DNA of 64,000 nt, taken from the NCBI RefSeq assembly GCF_905171765.1, contig NC_053393.1, positions 66,433,371 to 66,497,370 of the forward strand, in the 5' to 3' direction. The translations under genes were made by a program, and so were the position numbers. This DNA is from Bufo bufo. Its lineage: Eukaryota; Chordata; Amphibia; Anura; Bufonidae. Shown piece by piece: positions 51,221 to 61,482 of the stretch. Numbering within the stretch: the first letter of the stretch is position 1; each line of letters opens with the position of its first letter. The notes beneath the pieces are model-generated. The model saw nothing but the letters and a program-made list of their open reading frames with translations, was not told where the DNA came from and ran no database searches.

Positions 51221-52270
51221 GTACCAGTATTCGGATAGAGAGAGGGACAGCTAGCTCTGGCCTTTCCTTCTTTTGTCAATGAGGAGACTGGAGAAGCCAG
51301 CTCAGTGGATTGCCTGAATTGTTTTGCACTTTAGTTCCTCCAGTAAAGAAGCACCCTGGTTCACTGCAGACGCTGACTCTCTAGACTTATTTCCCATTGG
51401 GGTGCACAATGCCTTACCATGCCTCCCTGACGGCAGCAACATGTAATAACATCTCAGCAGTGTCTGGGGGACCCATCATAGGATTGGGGCCACCCCAAAG
51501 GCACCATAAAGTTGTACACTAAGTGACTATGGGTCAATTATAAGGAGTTGTAGAGAATTCCTCCATACAGGCTCTGTGCACACAGCTAGGGTCCTATTAT
51601 ATGAGCCTATACCGGGACAATTAAGAGGCTTTTCACATGACTTGATGCGAAGTGAAAGGGGGAAAAGTCATTGTCACTTTGAATATTGTCAGTAGACCAT
51701 CCCCTTCTCACACAGGGCAAGGTGCTAGCCGATAAAAGGATTTTGGTGCTGCATAAAAGATGCGATCACCTGACAAATGAGAAGGATATATATTTCTGTT
51801 TATTTCCAAAGGCAAGGATTTTGTAGCCATGTACTGTACATAAATCATATAATTAGGATAGGAACAAACTAAATACTGCATTTGGACCAAAAGCCACAAT
51901 TTTCTGTATATTTAGGTTATATATATGCAATATGTAGCAATAAAGCTTCCCCAATCTGTTGCGCAATTTTAGACAACTTCTTTACCAAATGCTATTGAAA
52001 AGGTTAACCTATTGGGGAAGGGGAATTCTTTCTCTGGACTAGTTAATGTTGGCATAGAGAATATGTAAATGTATACATACCAACTATCCTTATTTTGCTG
52101 CGATAATCCCAGGAACCAAACCACATCCAGGGTTATGCAATTTCACACCAAATGGGGACATTTCCAACCAATCTGGGGACTTTCCCATGGAAGGGCTTAA
52201 ATGTCTCACTTTGTATTATATATTTAAATATTGGTAACTACATCAATGTAGTAACTGTGGGTTTTGAAAC
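51221..52270. other. No gene seen
   Basis: Mixed DNA without recognisable frames, repeats or RNA genes. Confidence 0.4.
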
Positions 52271-52284
52271 ATATTTCTTGTACT

Positions 52285-52482
52285 TATGCTGCTAAAAGAG
52301 TAAGACAGTGTGCTGTCTGCATCCGCATTTCTAGAGCGCGCCCCCGATCTTCTGGTCCGTGGCTCTGGAAAAAAATAGGACATGTCCTATTCTTGTCCGC
52401 AATTGCGGACAAGAATAGGCTGTTCTATGGGGGTGCATTGCGGATCCACAATACACTACGGACGTGTGAATTGACCCTTAAC
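52285..52482. mobile_element. MITE fragment with 34-bp perfect palindrome
   Basis: 52386-52419 is an exact palindrome centred on AATT ('CCTATTCTTGTCCGCAA' and its complement). The right end, 'ACGTGTGAATTGACCCTTA', matches the end type of the MITE at 17328-17778. A similar 'TTGTCCGC..' hairpin occurs in the 33.4-kb MITE. Confidence 0.85.
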
Positions 52483-52844
52483 AGGTATCCACCACTTGGA
52501 GGGGCTGTATCTTCTTCCCCACAGGGAGCAGAAGTTAGAACAGTCTACAGTCAGATATACCCTAGATATTGATGGGAGCAGAGCAAAGCTCCAAGGATAT
52601 ATTACAAGAGCATGCCAGATACAAGGAGGAGATGTGAGGAAAAGTCCTGTGGAGAAATTATCTCTGAAAAAGATCATTGAGTCTCTATAGCCTTGTGTCG
52701 GGGAGATTAAAGTCTTACGATGCCTGGACACACCTGAGTGGCAGACTGGTCATCTGCGTAGAGAGAATATCCACATCCCCTAGAGGACATCTGTGGAAAC
52801 GTATATTTGAAATACAGCAAGTATGAAGTTATGGATAATGTTGG

Positions 52845-53690
52845 GTGCGAATATTCGAATTGCGAATTTTAATTGTGAATATCGCCACTTCAAGAATTTG
52901 CGAAGATTTAGAATATAATGCTATATATTCAGATTAGTGAATATTCTAGATTTTTTTTTCATCTGAACCCATGATCCCTCCCTGCTTCTTGCTTGTGGGC
53001 CAATGATAATGCTGCAATGTCTTTGTCTGAGCTTATAAGAACCTCCCCAGCAGCCATTTTCTGCAGTCTTTTGCAGTTCAGAAAGAGCCAGCAGTGTCAT
53101 TGCTGTGCTCTGTGCTTTCCTGTCTCATTACATTAGATAGTTAGTTAGTTAGTTAGTTATTTTATATATATAATACAGATAGTTAGTGGGAGATAGTCAG
53201 TGTAGGTTATATCCTGATATAGTGTAGCTGCTGTTCATACATACATACATGCTACATACATATTGCTGTGATGTCACAAGTTCACAACAATACTTAGTGC
53301 ACCAATCAGTAATATGTAGTCAGACCTGCTAAAATGTGAAGTTTCACATATTGCGCCAAAATATGCGCATCATTAATTGGCAATTTGCGCAATCGCAAAT
53401 ATATTGGAGCACTCTATCTGCATATAAAACTGTTGAAATATTCTGCCGTGCCAACCATTTTCTCCAGTCTCAGGAAACTTCTAGCAGCTTGAAAAATGTA
53501 GCAAAAGTGACCCACACCTATATTGAACGCACAACACACGCATATTAAATTGCCGATTTTCGCAATCAAGAAAATAATGGCGAATTCTTGAATTCGCGAA
53601 TTTATGATGAATATTCGTCCAAATATTTGTGAAATATCGTGAATTTTAATATTGCCCCTTCCACTCATCACTAGTTATGGACCACCCTCT
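52845..53690. mobile_element. hAT-related non-autonomous element
   Basis: The left 'GCGAATATTCGAATTGCGAA' and right 'ATATCGTGAATTTTAATATT', 'CACTCATCACTAG' resemble the ends of the hAT-type elements here. Internally 'GGGCCAATGATAATGC' (about 52998), 'GCTTATAAGAACC' (53033) and a 'CAGCAGCCATTTTCTGCAG' leader mirror the CCAAT/TATA leader of the two hATs at 16-18 kb. No transposase remains. A (TTAG)n-like run lies at 53145-53160. Confidence 0.5.
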
Positions 53691-53699
53691 GGTCGCATT

Positions 53700-54590
53700 G
53701 CCTCACATTACATTGCATTACAGTGCAATGTAAGGAAAATGAGTTGTCTCTAAAGAGACAACTTTGCCCGCTATCTCCAGCTGAAAACGTATAACCTGTA
53801 AGATCTGTGGAAATTGCAACTTGTGTAACAACTGCCAGCCCAGGCATGCTGAAAACTGACTTAATATACCGTATCTGAACTTAACTCTTCCATTAAGAAC
53901 CATTTGCTGTTTACTTGGCCTCATTATTTTCTGCACCATTACACTGCATCGACATCTACAGCAGCACCAAGTGACCTGCCTCCTTGCACCTCAACACCAC
54001 GGGCACCCCAACCAATACAGGCAGGAGAACCCCTAAAGTCAGAGAATGCCCTGAAGAGAGTAAACTGTGCACCTTTACCATCACTGCACAGCCCAGGGAG
54101 CATCAGTACTGTGAGTACTACTCCTCCCATATCCCACACATGTCCACATGGCACGCTGCAGATAATGTTTACCTGCTACTTATTTTCTTAGGTGCTCCTT
54201 CATTGGGAAAGAGCTATCAGTTGTTACTGCAGAGCGGATGTGTTTTAAAGTCTATTAGAATCCAAAATCCACCTACTTTGCTTTGTAATAAGGTCAATGA
54301 CTCCCCACCCCTGACCATCACCCAACCATTATATTGTGGCTCCGCTTGTTCAGATTGGCTGCTATATACAAGCTTAAGCCAAATAAAAGCTCACCAACAA
54401 GTCAGTGCATTACAACATGGGTAAAATTATTGTAAAATATAACTAAACCAGCAGTAATTTATAAAATATAATTACTCCACCAATGAAGCATAATAATGGT
54501 CCAAAAGTTCCTCTGTAACACAGTGATGAACATTGCCTCCACAGCCAGTGCAACTATATAGAGGGGCCCAGATGGTAAGGTGTGAGTTGA
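53700..54590. other. No gene confirmed
   Basis: A 146-residue plus frame (53984-54424) and overlapping frames have no domain that I recognise. Direct A/T-rich repeats are absent. It could be unique intergenic or intronic DNA. Confidence 0.4.
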
Positions 54591-55100
54591 GTGTGTGTGG
54601 CATTTGTCCAGCACGTGAATGTGCCCAGATTGTGAGTGGCATCTGTACAGCATGTGAAGATGTCTCTAGTGTGGCTGGGATCTGTGAGGCATAGGCCCAG
54701 AATGTGTGCTCCATGTGTCCAACATGTGAGTGCTATGTGTATCCAGCAGGGGTGCACCTAGCATTTCTGCTGCCTGAGGCGAAAAACTGAAATGGGGGCC
54801 CCCTCCCCCACGCCAATTTTTTAACCTAACCCCTTTGCCACAATGAAAGCACTCATCGCCTATGGTCCTTCTGCTGCCCCCCTCTTGTCCCTTCCTGGTG
54901 CTGCCTCACCTGGCCTCATTAGTGGTGCACCCCTGGTATCTAGCATATGAGATCTGTGTGACAGCTGTGAGGCATGGGTTCCAAATGTGTGTGCTATGCG
55001 TGTACCCTGTGACTACCATGTAAGTGGTGAGTGTGCGCCATGAGTCCACCATGTGAGTGGTACATGTGCTGCATGAGTGTATGTGCCATCTGTGTACAGT
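54590..55100. repeat. Degenerate minisatellite interrupted by a MITE
   Basis: Loose repeats of 'CATGTGAGTG', 'GGCATCTGTACAGC' and 'TGTGTGCTATG' (about 25-35 bp each) run from 54590 to 54746 and resume at 54936-55100. The unit is too diverged to fix a period. Confidence 0.6.
54747..54935. mobile_element. hAT-type MITE, 189 bp
   Basis: The ends 'CAGGGGTGCACC' and 'GGTGCACCCCTG' are perfect inverted 12-mers. Flanking octamers GTATCCAG (54739-54746) and GTATCTAG (54936-54943) differ at one base, as expected of an aging 8-bp hAT duplication. No coding capacity. Confidence 0.9.
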
Positions 55101-55104
55101 TAGG

Positions 55105-55678
55105 TCCAAATATATACAGAATTTTGTTTATGTTACCTGTTTACTAAAACATATTCAAGTTATAGTTATATAATGGACAGTGACATACAGTTCAGAGTTT
55201 TAGCTTTCATTTGAGGGTATCCACATAAAAATTTGATGAAGAGTTTAGGAGTTTCAGCTCCTTTACATGTGGCACCCTGTTTTTAAAGGGGCCAAAAGTA
55301 ATTGGACAATTGACTCAAAGGCTGTTTCATGGGCAGGTGTGGGAAATTCCTTCATTATTTCATTCTCAATTAAGCACATAAAAGGCCTGGAGTTGATTTG
55401 AGGTGTGGTGCTTGCATTTTGAAGATTTTGCTGAGAAGTAAACATGCGGTCAAAGGAGCTCTCCATGCAGGTGAAACAAGCCATCCTTCATCTGCGAAAA
55501 CAGAAAAAACCCATCTGAGAAATTGCTACACTATTAGGAGTGGCAAAATCTACAGTTTGGTATATCCTGAGAAAGAAAGAAAGCACAGGTGACCTCAATA
55601 ATGCAAAAAGACCTGGACACCCACGGAAGACAACAGTGGTGGATGATCGCAGAATAATTACCATGGTGAAGAGACCTA
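55105..55678 (+). mobile_element. Tc1-like element, left part only
   Basis: Starts 'AGTTAGGTCCAAATATATAC' and reaches a transposase start at 55444 ('MRSKELSMQVKQAILHLRKQ'). After one stop it continues 'EIATLLGVAKSTVWYILRKK' and 'RPGHPRKTTVVDDRRI'. The element is lost after 55678, where a Gmr1-like fragment begins. Confidence 0.85.
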
Positions 55679-55679
55679 A

Positions 55680-55905
55680 CCAGTGGGCTTGAGGTCTCTC
55701 ATAGTCGACAAGACTGGTGTGTACTAGGGTCACCAGGATCCCAGAGTCCAGCAATGCTATTAAAGGGTGTCCCTCGATTTTGACCTGACACAGTTGCCTG
55801 TTGGTTCTACTGTCCGCGTGAGCTGTACAGGAAGGTTTAGAGAAATAAGACATACGCCTTCCCACATTCCATAGGCTCACGTGCTAGTGAGCAGTTAACT
55901 GCAAA
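55680..55905 (-). pseudogene. Gmr1-like protease fragment
   Basis: Minus strand reads 'NRQLCQVKIEGHPLIALLD' and 'DSGILVTLVHTSLV'. It corresponds to 'HLCQVEVGDTLALELLDSG' at 40.5 kb, including the catalytic DSG. Only about 70 residues survive. Confidence 0.75.
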
Positions 55906-56540
55906 ATGTCCCAACCATTGACACCGTTAACAGACTATCGGGCCCCGAGCTCTTGGTACAGTGTCCCTTTTTGGACTTATGTGCCTTACACCTTGGCCCT
56001 CTGCATGTGTACCACCCTCTTCCTTAGGAAAGTACTCTATTTTATAGGCATATGTCCTTCACCTCGTCATAGATGTTTGCTGGTCTGGGGCGCTCCAGTA
56101 TTGTTTGATTTATCATTATTTACAGTTTTTCTGTATATGGCAACCTATTACCATACTGCTGCTTTGAGTCCCCTGATGAACCTTTGATTATCTATAAGGG
56201 GAAACGCGTTGTAACATTGCATGGTGTGTCAGAAAGTGATAGGGCTATATGAGGATTCACAGGTTAGCCCAGGAACGTGGACAGAGTAAATCTACCATCA
56301 AGGTGCATCTCTGGGCAGAGCAGGTTTTTTTAAGGGCAAGAGTAGGGACAGATATCTGATATTCTAATCCTCTGTCCCCATTTTTATAATACTGTCATAT
56401 TTGTGCTAACCGTCCATTGTATTGACAGCTTTTTGTACTATGATTATCAGGGTCCAGTTTGGACCGAACACATTTCTTTGTTATCTTATATATGTAGAAT
56501 AAAAGTTAAGTTTTAGAAGTTGCCCTCAGTGAGTTCACTA
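55906..56540 (+). repeat. Retroelement tail-like block with hammerhead-like motif
   Basis: 56173-56179 reads CTGATGA. Then come a short stem CCTT / AAGG (56181-56184, 56096+3 to 56099 equivalent: 56196-56199), GAAA (56201-56204) and CGCG, TT. Stem I does not pair. Flanks have no coding signal. It may be the tail of a Penelope-like or related element. Confidence 0.35.
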
Positions 56541-56712
56541 AAAGAGTTCAAGAGGGGCCTGGATGTTATTCTGGAGCGTAATAATATTACAGGTTATAGC
56601 TACTAGAGAGGGGTCGTTGATCCTCTGGATCAACTTGCAGGACGACAGGCCGAACTGGATGGACAAACGTCTTTTTTCGGCCTTTTATACTATGTTACTA
56701 TGTTATGTTACG
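56541..56712 (+). repeat. Interspersed repeat 3' end with (TATG)-like tail
   Basis: 'GAGGGGCCTGGATGTTATTC', 'TATTACAGGTTATAGCTACT', 'GGCCGAACTGGATGGACAAA' then 'TACTATGTTACTATGTTATG'. I recognise this as the 3' end of a repeat common in frog genomes, here with an internal deletion. Class (LINE tail or SINE) is uncertain. Confidence 0.5.
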
Positions 56713-56839
56713 ATGTTGTTCTTTCACCGAGGCTTGGAGCGCTTGAACCAACAGACGATTAGTCTCACTCTGGCATTTCATGGTTGCTGAGTGGCCAGGT
56801 TCTGCTGAAGGCTGACATTAGCCTGGACCAGCTGCTTTA

Positions 56840-57370
56840 TAAGTTCCACCATGTTTACGCCAGGAGATGGTTATGCCAGGTGCGCTGTCTCTTTAAGAGT
56901 ACTGTCTGCACGCATCCTCCACCACATGTGGACTTTTCTATTTAGCTCACTGTTCCGAGCAAGTCCAATGCTATAGAGACCCAGACAGACTTTAAGTGCG
57001 GTCCTTTCCGGCATTTATTGTCAGCGTAAAAAGGCAGCACATGTACAGGACGCACGGTTCAAAAAGAAAACATAACATTAACAAACTCCTGCTCGTCCAA
57101 GCACTAACTAAACAGTAACGTCCCTGACTGTCCCAAATAAAACAGAGTAACAGCGACCTGTACCTTCTGCTCACACATAGAGCAACCACCCTGTTTGGCT
57201 CTCTCCCACATAATGCAGCCTGGGTCTTTACGTAGACCTCAGCCCAGCTACATTAATCAAGTGGCTGCAGAGTAAATTGTTCCAGGGCTAGGAACGGAGC
57301 CCCTCACCATGTATAGGTGAGAAACCTACTTGGAATATATACGCCATTTAACACTTTAACTGCTGCCACC
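56840..57370 (-). repeat. LTR, second Gmr1-like family
   Basis: Shares the 'AGCACTAACTAAACAGTAACG' block with 49160-49200 and follows a Gmr1-like protease fragment at 55.7 kb, suggesting remains of one element. 'GTGCGGTCCTTTCCGGCATT' near 56997 could be its edge. Boundaries not fixed. Confidence 0.45.
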
Positions 57371-57559
57371 TTACAACATATATAAACTGTATATTCTGTC
57401 ATTGTTTGCCGATGCAATGCTATGAACTGCTTCTCTAAGAAAAAGAAAAATCCACACCATGCCTCCTACAAATCAGCATCACCATGCCTTTTAAAGGACG
57501 CGGTTCAGACCTCCCCACTACTGCTCCCACTGTGTAATTGCCAGCAGAGCTCCTCTAAT

Positions 57560-57850
57560 ACAGTCTATTGCTTTCCGACTTGAATAGAAATAAACCGAGT
57601 AGCTGAATATTTATGATACACAAATTACACAATTTAATTTAATTGTCACTGAAATGCAGCACATTGTAGGACACGATTAGATCTTGCAGATTTAAGACAA
57701 AACATGATTTGGATAAAAAATAATGAGGCAGACCCTTAGGTGTCATTGAATGTAACACAGATAAAAGGCTTTTTCTTACGAAGACAGAATGGAACCCCAA
57801 GAAAAAACAGCTGACAAACATGACATAATTATAGGCCAATTCTGATTCTG
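57560..57850. other. Second candidate conserved noncoding stretch
   Basis: Unique-looking, A/T-rich with 'ACAATTTAATTTAATTGTCA', 'GATTTGGATAAAAAATAATG' and 'GGCTTTTTCTTACG'. No repeat signs. Confidence is low without alignment. Confidence 0.25.
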
Positions 57851-58044
57851 CTTTCTATTGTGAAAACACGAAATGATAAAATACAGAATACAATACCAAA
57901 AACAACACCTCCTCCATAAAGGCAATTTAATGGCTATTCCTACTCAATTGAAAAATACCTTCAAATAAAAATGTCCTCCTTTTTTTTTTTTTTATACATA
58001 AAACTTCAATGCAGACCCATGTGTATCCACAGTTACAGACTACA

Positions 58045-58500
58045 AACAATCCCTTGTAAACAGTCAGGTCCATAAATATTGGGACATGGACACAATTCAA
58101 AAATTTTGGGCTCTATACACCACCACGATGGATTTGAAATGAAACGAACAAGATGTGCTTTACCTGCAGACTGTCAGCTTTAATTTGAGGGTATTTACAT
58201 CCAAATCAGGTGAACGGTGCAGGAATTAGAACAGTTTGCATATGTGCCTCCCACTTGTTAAGGGGCCAAAAGTAATGGGACAATTGGCTTCTCAGCTGTT
58301 CCATGGCCAGGTGTGTGTTATTCCCTCATTATCCCAATTACAATGAGCAGATAAAAGGTCCAGAGTTCATTTCAAGTGTGCTATTTGCATTATGAATCTG
58401 TTGCTGTCAAATCTCAAGATGAGATCCAAAGAGCTGTCACTATCAGTGAAGAAAGCCATCATTAGGCTGAAAAAACAAAACAAACCCATCAGTGAGATGG
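58045..58500 (+). mobile_element. Tc1-like element, left part only (second family)
   Basis: 'CAGTCAGGTCCATAAATATT' is the terminus. The transposase starts at 58422 ('MRSKELSLSVKKAIIRLK') and breaks after 'NKPISEMA' at about 58503, where a foldback MITE begins. Confidence 0.85.
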
Positions 58501-58504
58501 CCAA

Positions 58505-58740
58505 CACATCCATTTGAGCGCGAAGAGGCCACCGCGTCCATCTTTATTGAAGATCCGACACTAAATATTGCGCGCTGTAATGTATGACGTCACCACGCCG
58601 GCCAGTGTGATGACATCATCAAGCACTGCACGAGATTTTGTGCAGGATCAAGATGGCCGTGGTGGCCTCTTCACTCTCAAATGGAAAAGGTGAGTATTTT
58701 TTTTTTTTTACCAATTAACCCCAGAAAGCCCTAATCTCAG
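58505..58740. mobile_element. Foldback MITE with 35-bp arms
   Basis: 'CCATTTGAGCGCGAAGAGGC' (from 58511) and 'GCCTCTTCACTCTCAAATGG' (to about 58683) are the arms. The spacer holds TGACGTCA (58585-58592) and a decayed TGACATCA in the opposite arm. It truncates the Tc1 element to its left. Confidence 0.85.
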
Positions 58741-58830
58741 ATGGCGCGATCATCGAAGAATGCGGCATCTGAGGGGTTCAATGATGGGGGCCAGTGCAAT
58801 CACCATTCCTGTCATTGCACCCGCTACTTT

Positions 58831-59265
58831 TAATATCCAAGTCATGTCTCAAGGTTTAGTTAAAGAGCTGAACATTGACTTATAGGATAGCTGCCTTACA
58901 TCTGGTGGCATTAGAGGCAGAGCTTGTTAAGAGCTCATTTGCATCCCTGTCTTCCCAGAATTCCAGAGGAGCATGTATGGCCTATAGGTCTCCTTACGCT
59001 GATTAAGGCGCTCTCTCCCTAAGGAGAGTTAGTTCCCCCCTAACTCTGACAGGCCTCTCACCCAGTCAAGCCAGTACTCTCTGTTCTGCACTGATGAGGG
59101 GCAATCACCCCGAAACAGCTGTCTGCAGATGAGGTGCTGGCTTAATTAATATCCAAGTCATGTCTCAACGCTTATTTTAAGAGCTGAACATTGACTTATA
59201 GGATAGCTGCCTTACATCTGGTGGCATTAGAGGCAGAGCTTGTTAAGAGCTCATTTGCATCCTTT
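58831..59265 (+). repeat. 317-bp tandem repeat (one unit plus 115 bp)
   Basis: 'TAATATCCAAGTCATGTCTC' starts at 58831 and again at 59148 (317 bp). The following ~110 bp ('GAGCTGAACATTGACTTATA', 'GGTGGCATTAGAGGCAGAGC', 'AGAGCTCATTTGCATCC') repeat with few differences. A hammerhead ribozyme closes the first unit. Tandem units of 300-350 bp each with a hammerhead are known in newt satellite 2 and in retrozyme- or pseudo-LTR-type repeats. Confidence 0.92.
59085..59129 (+). ncRNA. Minimal type I hammerhead ribozyme, complete core
   Basis: Stem I strand TCTGCA (59085-59090); core CTGATGA (59091-59097); stem II GGGG (59098-59101) and CCCC (59108-59111) with a six-base loop; GAAA (59112-59115); palindromic stem III CAGCTG (59116-59121); cleavage-site TC (59122-59123, preceded by G); stem I return strand TGCAGA (59124-59129), exactly complementary to the first strand. 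All invariant core bases are present. The very short stem III with a palindromic loop is typical of retroelement-linked hammerheads, which often cleave best as dimers. Self-cleavage after C59123 is predicted, not shown. Confidence 0.88.
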
Positions 59266-61081
59266 TCCCCCCTCTATAGATATAGGGCATGCTCAGTGAA
59301 GTGTGGTGCACCATCCTCTGCCTCATCAGAGCAGTTTGCATGCACAATTGCACACGATGCCGCTGGAGTCCCAAACTTATTTTCTGGTAAGTTAGATCTT
59401 AATTTCCTATACTCTGCAGGGCAGGTTTGAGACCTAAACTCAAACTTCCCAAGTGTCTCTCTTTTGGAGGGATGGTCCCTATTTTTCACCCAAGTCCCTC
59501 TGTCCTTCTTTGCTCCTTAAATATCCCTCATTTTGAGGTATAGATTTACATTTACAATATTGATTGAGAAAGTGTTTTTCTGGTTCCTATATGTATATTA
59601 GACCACACCTTGTATATTATTTCATTGTTTGATGCAATTTGGATTTTAGAAATGTCTACATTCAGATAACCTTCGAACTATTGTTCACTAAGAAAACCAT
59701 TGAAATATACAAATATGCAGGAAAATAGATCTTTCATATAATGAACCATAAGTGTCCCTCATTGACCATTCAAAAAGTTGGGAGGTATGCTAAACCCCAG
59801 CTGCCTAACGGCATGTTGACGGATTATTGGCCCCGAAACTAGGTGACCGGTTCCCTTTAAGCTCTATTCTAATATGTTATTATTTGCGTTCCTCTAAATT
59901 TGGAAAAGTTCCTCAAACACATTTCTTCTGTTCTTACAATCTCCCAAGACAATGGAAAACACATTTCATCCATCTGTTCTAATCTTCTTTTATGGCTGGG
60001 TCAGCATTATAATTAATTTCTTGAACTTTATGTCCTCGTTTACACTTCTAAGATTTCCCGTGCGCGGTTCTAGTGCTGTGGCACCATGCGGCCATATTTT
60101 AAATGTCAGCTTTATTTCATTCACTATATCATTTACTTGTTTAGTGTCCATAAATGTCACACTGTGTCGTTTGTCCTGCTTTTTCTGTTCCATGCCAGTC
60201 AGGCGCAGTCTTCATGCCAGATGCCAGTGGGAGCATTTCTCTCCAAATCTATGTACATTACATCAATCTGAAATGTAAAGTCTGTTGTATTTAGGAATAT
60301 ATTCAAGCATTTTATGCTTAGGTTATGTGACCAGGATTGCGGAAAAGACAGGTGGCTATTCACATTAGATGTTTATCAGCTGAATCTGCCAATTTCAGTA
60401 GGATAGGCTAACCATCTTATGTGTATGGTGGTCTACCAACTGTCCCCTGATGGCTGATGATGGAGGAAATAAGGATCTGGCACAGTGGATTCAATCAATG
60501 AATCTTTTTGTTAGCATGGAGATAAGCAGCTGCTAGAGTAGTCCGACATAATCTTTCTCCCCCTCCCTGATCACTTCATAAGCAAGCTCCGCCTGGGAGG
60601 AACAGGAGAAAGAGCTGTCAGTCGAATTAACATTTGTCCGACAACTATTTAATGTGTATGGCAAGCTCAAAACACATCAGGGAGACCCTTTGAAGAGGAA
60701 TAGAGGGAAATGTGCTGCTTACAGAATGCCTCTTAAAGGGATATTCTGGGCAGAAGTAATTGTCACCTATCCACCATAGGTAGACCAGTGGGGGAGCAAC
60801 CACTGCGACATCGACTGATTGCCCAAAGGCAGAACCCTGGTCCTTTGTTTTGCCCAGCCCCCTAGGAAGATTTGAATGGAGTGGAGGTTGAGCATGTGCC
60901 CTGCCACTTCATTCAAAGTCTATGGCACTGACAAAAATAGCCAAGTAGCTTGATTTTTGGGGGTCCCAGCGGTCAGTGGAAAAGTGATTTCTGTCAAAAT
61001 ACCCCTTTAATTGTTGGAATTGGAATTTATGTTTCATTACAGGGGTTGTCTAGATTTAGGTTATTAACCCTGTTATGTACA
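59266..61081. other. No gene confirmed
   Basis: A/T-rich and mixed DNA. A 108-residue plus frame (59952-60278) has no domain I recognise. 60050-60200 looks unique and even in complexity ('GCACCATGCGGCCATATTTT', 'AATGTCAGCTTTATTTCATT'). 60740-61010 resembles part of a MITE. Confidence 0.4.
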
Positions 61082-61482
61082 TGTCACGGCTGTATGTGAG
61101 CAACAAGAGTATACACAGTAAGAAGAGCTACTGACCGGACCCAAACTAGGGAGGATCCAAGGACAGCTGGCAATATCCGGAGTGCTTGCTGCAGCAGAAC
61201 ACAGGTTCAGTGAACTGATAGCTACAAGTGAAGATACTCAAGCAAAAGCTACAACTGAAATGAGAAATATAATCCACGCCCTACAATAGGAGGAGGGGTG
61301 ATTTAAAGGCAGGGAAATCAACCGCAGGAGGAACAGCTGGGAGGAAGGAAACAGAAAGTAAAGACTTCATCACAGGGGCGGAGAAACAGAGCAGTGAGAA
61401 CTCCTCCAAACTCTAGTAGTGACATCATCACAGGGGTGGAGAAACAGAGCTGTGAGAACGTCCCAAAGCTCTGGTAGTGACA
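61082..61482 (-). repeat. Gypsy 3' LTR (401 bp)
   Basis: Starts TGTCACGGCTG and ends GGTAGTGACA. The 5 bp before it are GTACA (61077-61081); the matching duplication would lie outside the window. It holds two copies of 'CATCACAGGGG.GGAGAAACA' (about 61368 and 61428), roughly 60 bp apart. The polyprotein frame runs on into the LTR. Confidence 0.88.

Noticed and set aside
50476..51254. Cys/Trp-rich frames up to 158 residues
   Set aside because: They lie wholly inside a solo LTR bounded by TG, CA and a 5-bp duplication, and change frame without conserved motifs.
53984..54424. 146-residue plus frame considered as a host exon
   Set aside because: No recognisable domain, no supporting splice pattern that I can defend, and a mixed composition like the surrounding DNA.
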